Positions 63,401 through 64,000 of a stretch of 64,000 nt of DNA are shown piece after piece (position 1 is the stretch's first letter; each line of letters starts with the position of its first letter). Source of the DNA: UBA4466 sp963925035. GTDB lineage: Bacteria > Bacteroidota > Bacteroidia > Flavobacteriales_D > Crocinitomicaceae. Where the stretch lies: NCBI GenBank assembly GCA_963925035.1, contig CAWUSK010000004.1, positions 1-64,000 of the forward strand, written 5' to 3'. The notes beneath the pieces are model-generated. The model was not told the origin of the DNA and did no database searches. It worked only from the letters and a program-made list of their open reading frames with translations. Position numbers and translations under genes: made by a program.

Positions 63401-64000
63401 GATGCATATTTGGAAATCTCCAGTGGTTCCTTGGTAATAGTCGTAAACTCGAACAAAGTACGTTTGTCCTGCTACCAGTCCAACAATATTCGATTGTTCT
63501 GCTTGACTTGTGAAGGTGTTATCTATACAGCTAATTGAATTTAATGTCCCGCATGTACCAGAATACACTTGGAAAACTAAATCTAAATTATCAATTGGAG
63601 TAACGTTTATATTTTGAAGAGAGTTGCTAGCAACAAAGCTGAACCAAACATCATCATCTGCCGTTCCTGAACAACCAACAAGCGATTGTGAAGCTCCGTC
63701 AGTTGTTGCAAAAGTAAATGAACAAGATGAATTTACATTCAATGCAATTGCACCACCACAGACGTCGTTACTAGGAGCGGGAGGCGGATTTGTTACACAA
63801 ATGGTGAAATTCCCTGTTCCAGAACCCGCGAAATAGTCGTAAACACGAATTCTATAGGTTTGACCGATAGATAATCCATTATAGTTGATGATTTCAGCTT
63901 CTCCTGCAAAAGTATTGTCTTTACAAACCAGCGAAACTAAGGTAGCACAAGCTCCAGAAAACAATTGAACCACAGGATCCATACCTGCATTTGGCTGAAC
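60470..64000 (-). CDS. Giant T9SS type B cargo (gliding-adhesin-like), 5' part outside window
   Basis: At least 1176 residues are visible and the frame is open at the right edge. The N-terminal visible half has three or more repeats of a ~110-residue jellyroll-like module (D-V-W-F-S-F-V-A-S-N, Y-S-G-T-C, Y-F-V-R-V-Y-D-Y). The second half has six or seven Ig-like repeats of 75-85 residues (T-Y-S-W-T-G-P-N, G-Y-Y-x-V-x-G-T-D-A-x-G-C). The last ~95 residues are the gliding-motility-associated type B sorting domain (I-P-N-L-V-T-P-N-L-D-G-L-N-D, I-Y-N-R-W-G-N-L-I-Y, P-V-G-T-Y-F-Y-I-I). It is the probable client of the downstream PorP/SprF protein. Confidence 0.88.
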   Translation of the reverse strand, partial: VQPNAGMDPVVQLFSGACATLVSLVCKDNTFAGEAEIINYNGLSIGQTYRIRVYDYFAGSGTGNFTICVTNPPPAPSNDVCGGAIALNVNSSCSFTFATTDGASQSLVGCSGTADDDVWFSFVASNSLQNINVTPIDNLDLVFQVYSGTCGTLNSISCIDNTFTSQAEQSNIVGLVAGQTYFVRVYDYYQGTTGDFQICITGTATAAPTNDNPCNAIQLPTVTSTCQYGFYTTNGATTTVGPPTPSACVGGNAPQQGGFQSGTQDVWFAVTVPSSGNVDITSYPNGGSGYITDGVMALYSGTCSSLTQIACSDDNNYPGSSNDLLPFISASGLTAGSTVYVRYWDWGLGGGNFGICASTVTNDNCANALYICDINGYSASTSASYTPDRPGNMHGNNETQAGVNLTDGINSGGIFGQGGPWGTGSPLFDVNIENNSWIKFTASAITATLNVSIYDCWVGNYPSGGIQMQIFEGTNCTSFVPVSNFEESSTGFIITANNLTVGSDYYLMIDGFGGDICNYTITAESGVQFPNIAAVAPICEGESVVLTAPLGATSYEWQHNGATTQSVTVTPSTTQTYYCEVTGLCDYKQTLEATVQVKQNPTVNINNAPSIAICIGSSTNITATGATSYVWSTTQTGSTISVSPTTNTTYNVTGTTNGCTDDATVNIIMNSNPTLSVNPTATDSDCGGSNGSFIGAIGSGVPAISYTWTNSGGATIGSSANLSGIPAGVYYLEVEDGNGCTSDFGGFSISNPGAPVAPTLSADDIAPCLNGSSQIAITNIDGSATYAWSGPGGFSSTATSVTLNNVTAANVGNYCVSATVAGCTGPTACQNISISPAPVVNITAAGNDSTICLNEDFSITASGAATYSWTGPNSFNASGANQTVSNVTNASAGYYVVTGTDASGCTAKDSIEISILALPNLTLNTNGLNDTYCLNSLANINASGATTYSWTGPNGYTGNGSSINIINVGATNVGYYTAIGTDANGCFAADSVLLILAADPSVSAPSDTTLCPGDPLTLWAMGGTSYTWEGPNNFTSDQQNPFVSTSVDFVNQGEYSVTVVDANGCVGSTSSYVTVTNNGDCLFIPNLVTPNLDGLNDTWEINGIEKYLNAEVEIYNRWGNLIYSVSPYNSPWNATVNKGATIDGKDGKVPVGTYFYIINLNEGDYPPFKGYLEVEY

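Noticed and set aside
1..64000. A prophage, integrative element, toxin-antitoxin locus or large biosynthetic cluster
   Set aside because: No integrase, phage structural gene, att-like repeat, PKS/NRPS or recognisable toxin-antitoxin pair was found; most genes are house-keeping or T9SS-related.

Overview
The window is an AT-rich chromosomal stretch from a member of the Bacteroidetes, most likely a Fluviicola/Crocinitomicaceae-like flavobacterium. This rests on type IX secretion (T9SS) sorting domains of both type A and type B, PorT, PorP/SprF, a PorE-like OmpA protein, a lipidated TamA-like protein (TamL), a glycine-lipid acyltransferase pair, and several promoters of the Bacteroidetes form TAnnTTTG. 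No rRNA, tRNA, CRISPR array, prophage or intact insertion sequence was seen.

Layout. 1-4.7 kb: the tail of a T9SS cargo gene, a eukaryote-type sterol reductase homologue, a secreted PI-PLC-like protein, a secreted alpha/beta-hydrolase-like protein and several decayed gene fragments. 4.7-9.8 kb: a compact gene set with a CX5R phosphatase, a lipocalin/CrtC-like protein, a PEP-synthase/rifampicin-phosphotransferase-like enzyme and an SDR that lacks a normal start codon; its pathway is unknown. 9.8-12.2 kb: a membrane protein, then debris (a T9SS sorting-domain fragment and a restriction-endonuclease tail with a nonsense codon), then an eroded TPP riboswitch ahead of a ThiF-like gene. 12.2-24.5 kb: uvrA, an ECF sigma factor, a T9SS cargo, glsA-glsB, then aspartate aminotransferase-hldA-trkH-menG-porT. 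24.5-37.5 kb: an FAD dehydrogenase, two tandem-duplicated small lipoproteins, a TrmH-type methyltransferase, tamL, a UvrD/PcrA helicase, fba, accD, rpsO and pnp, with a structured leader before pnp.

37.5-51.6 kb: an aspartoacylase/RimK pair, a DASS transporter, yaaA, an ABC exporter, an AI-2E-family permease, a DUF2452 protein, efp, an MscS channel, an FkbM methyltransferase and a large propeller-amidohydrolase. 51.9-54.7 kb: a tightly coupled operon (PTPS, FolE, SDR, Lacal_2735-type small protein, SRPBCC, DUF2805) behind two regularly spaced copies of TTGTTTAA-N16-TTAAACA(A/G). Its 3' end is capped by an IS3-type transposase remnant. 55.0-64.0 kb, all on the minus strand: a T9SS type A cargo with a G9 tract, a small secreted protein, and the block of giant type B cargo, PorP/SprF and PorE-like OmpA protein, which belongs to the gliding/T9SS surface-adhesin machinery.

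The strongest candidates for something new are the pterin/SRPBCC/DUF2805 operon with its paired operators, and the phosphatase / lipocalin-like / PEP-synthase-like set at 4.8-9.8 kb.
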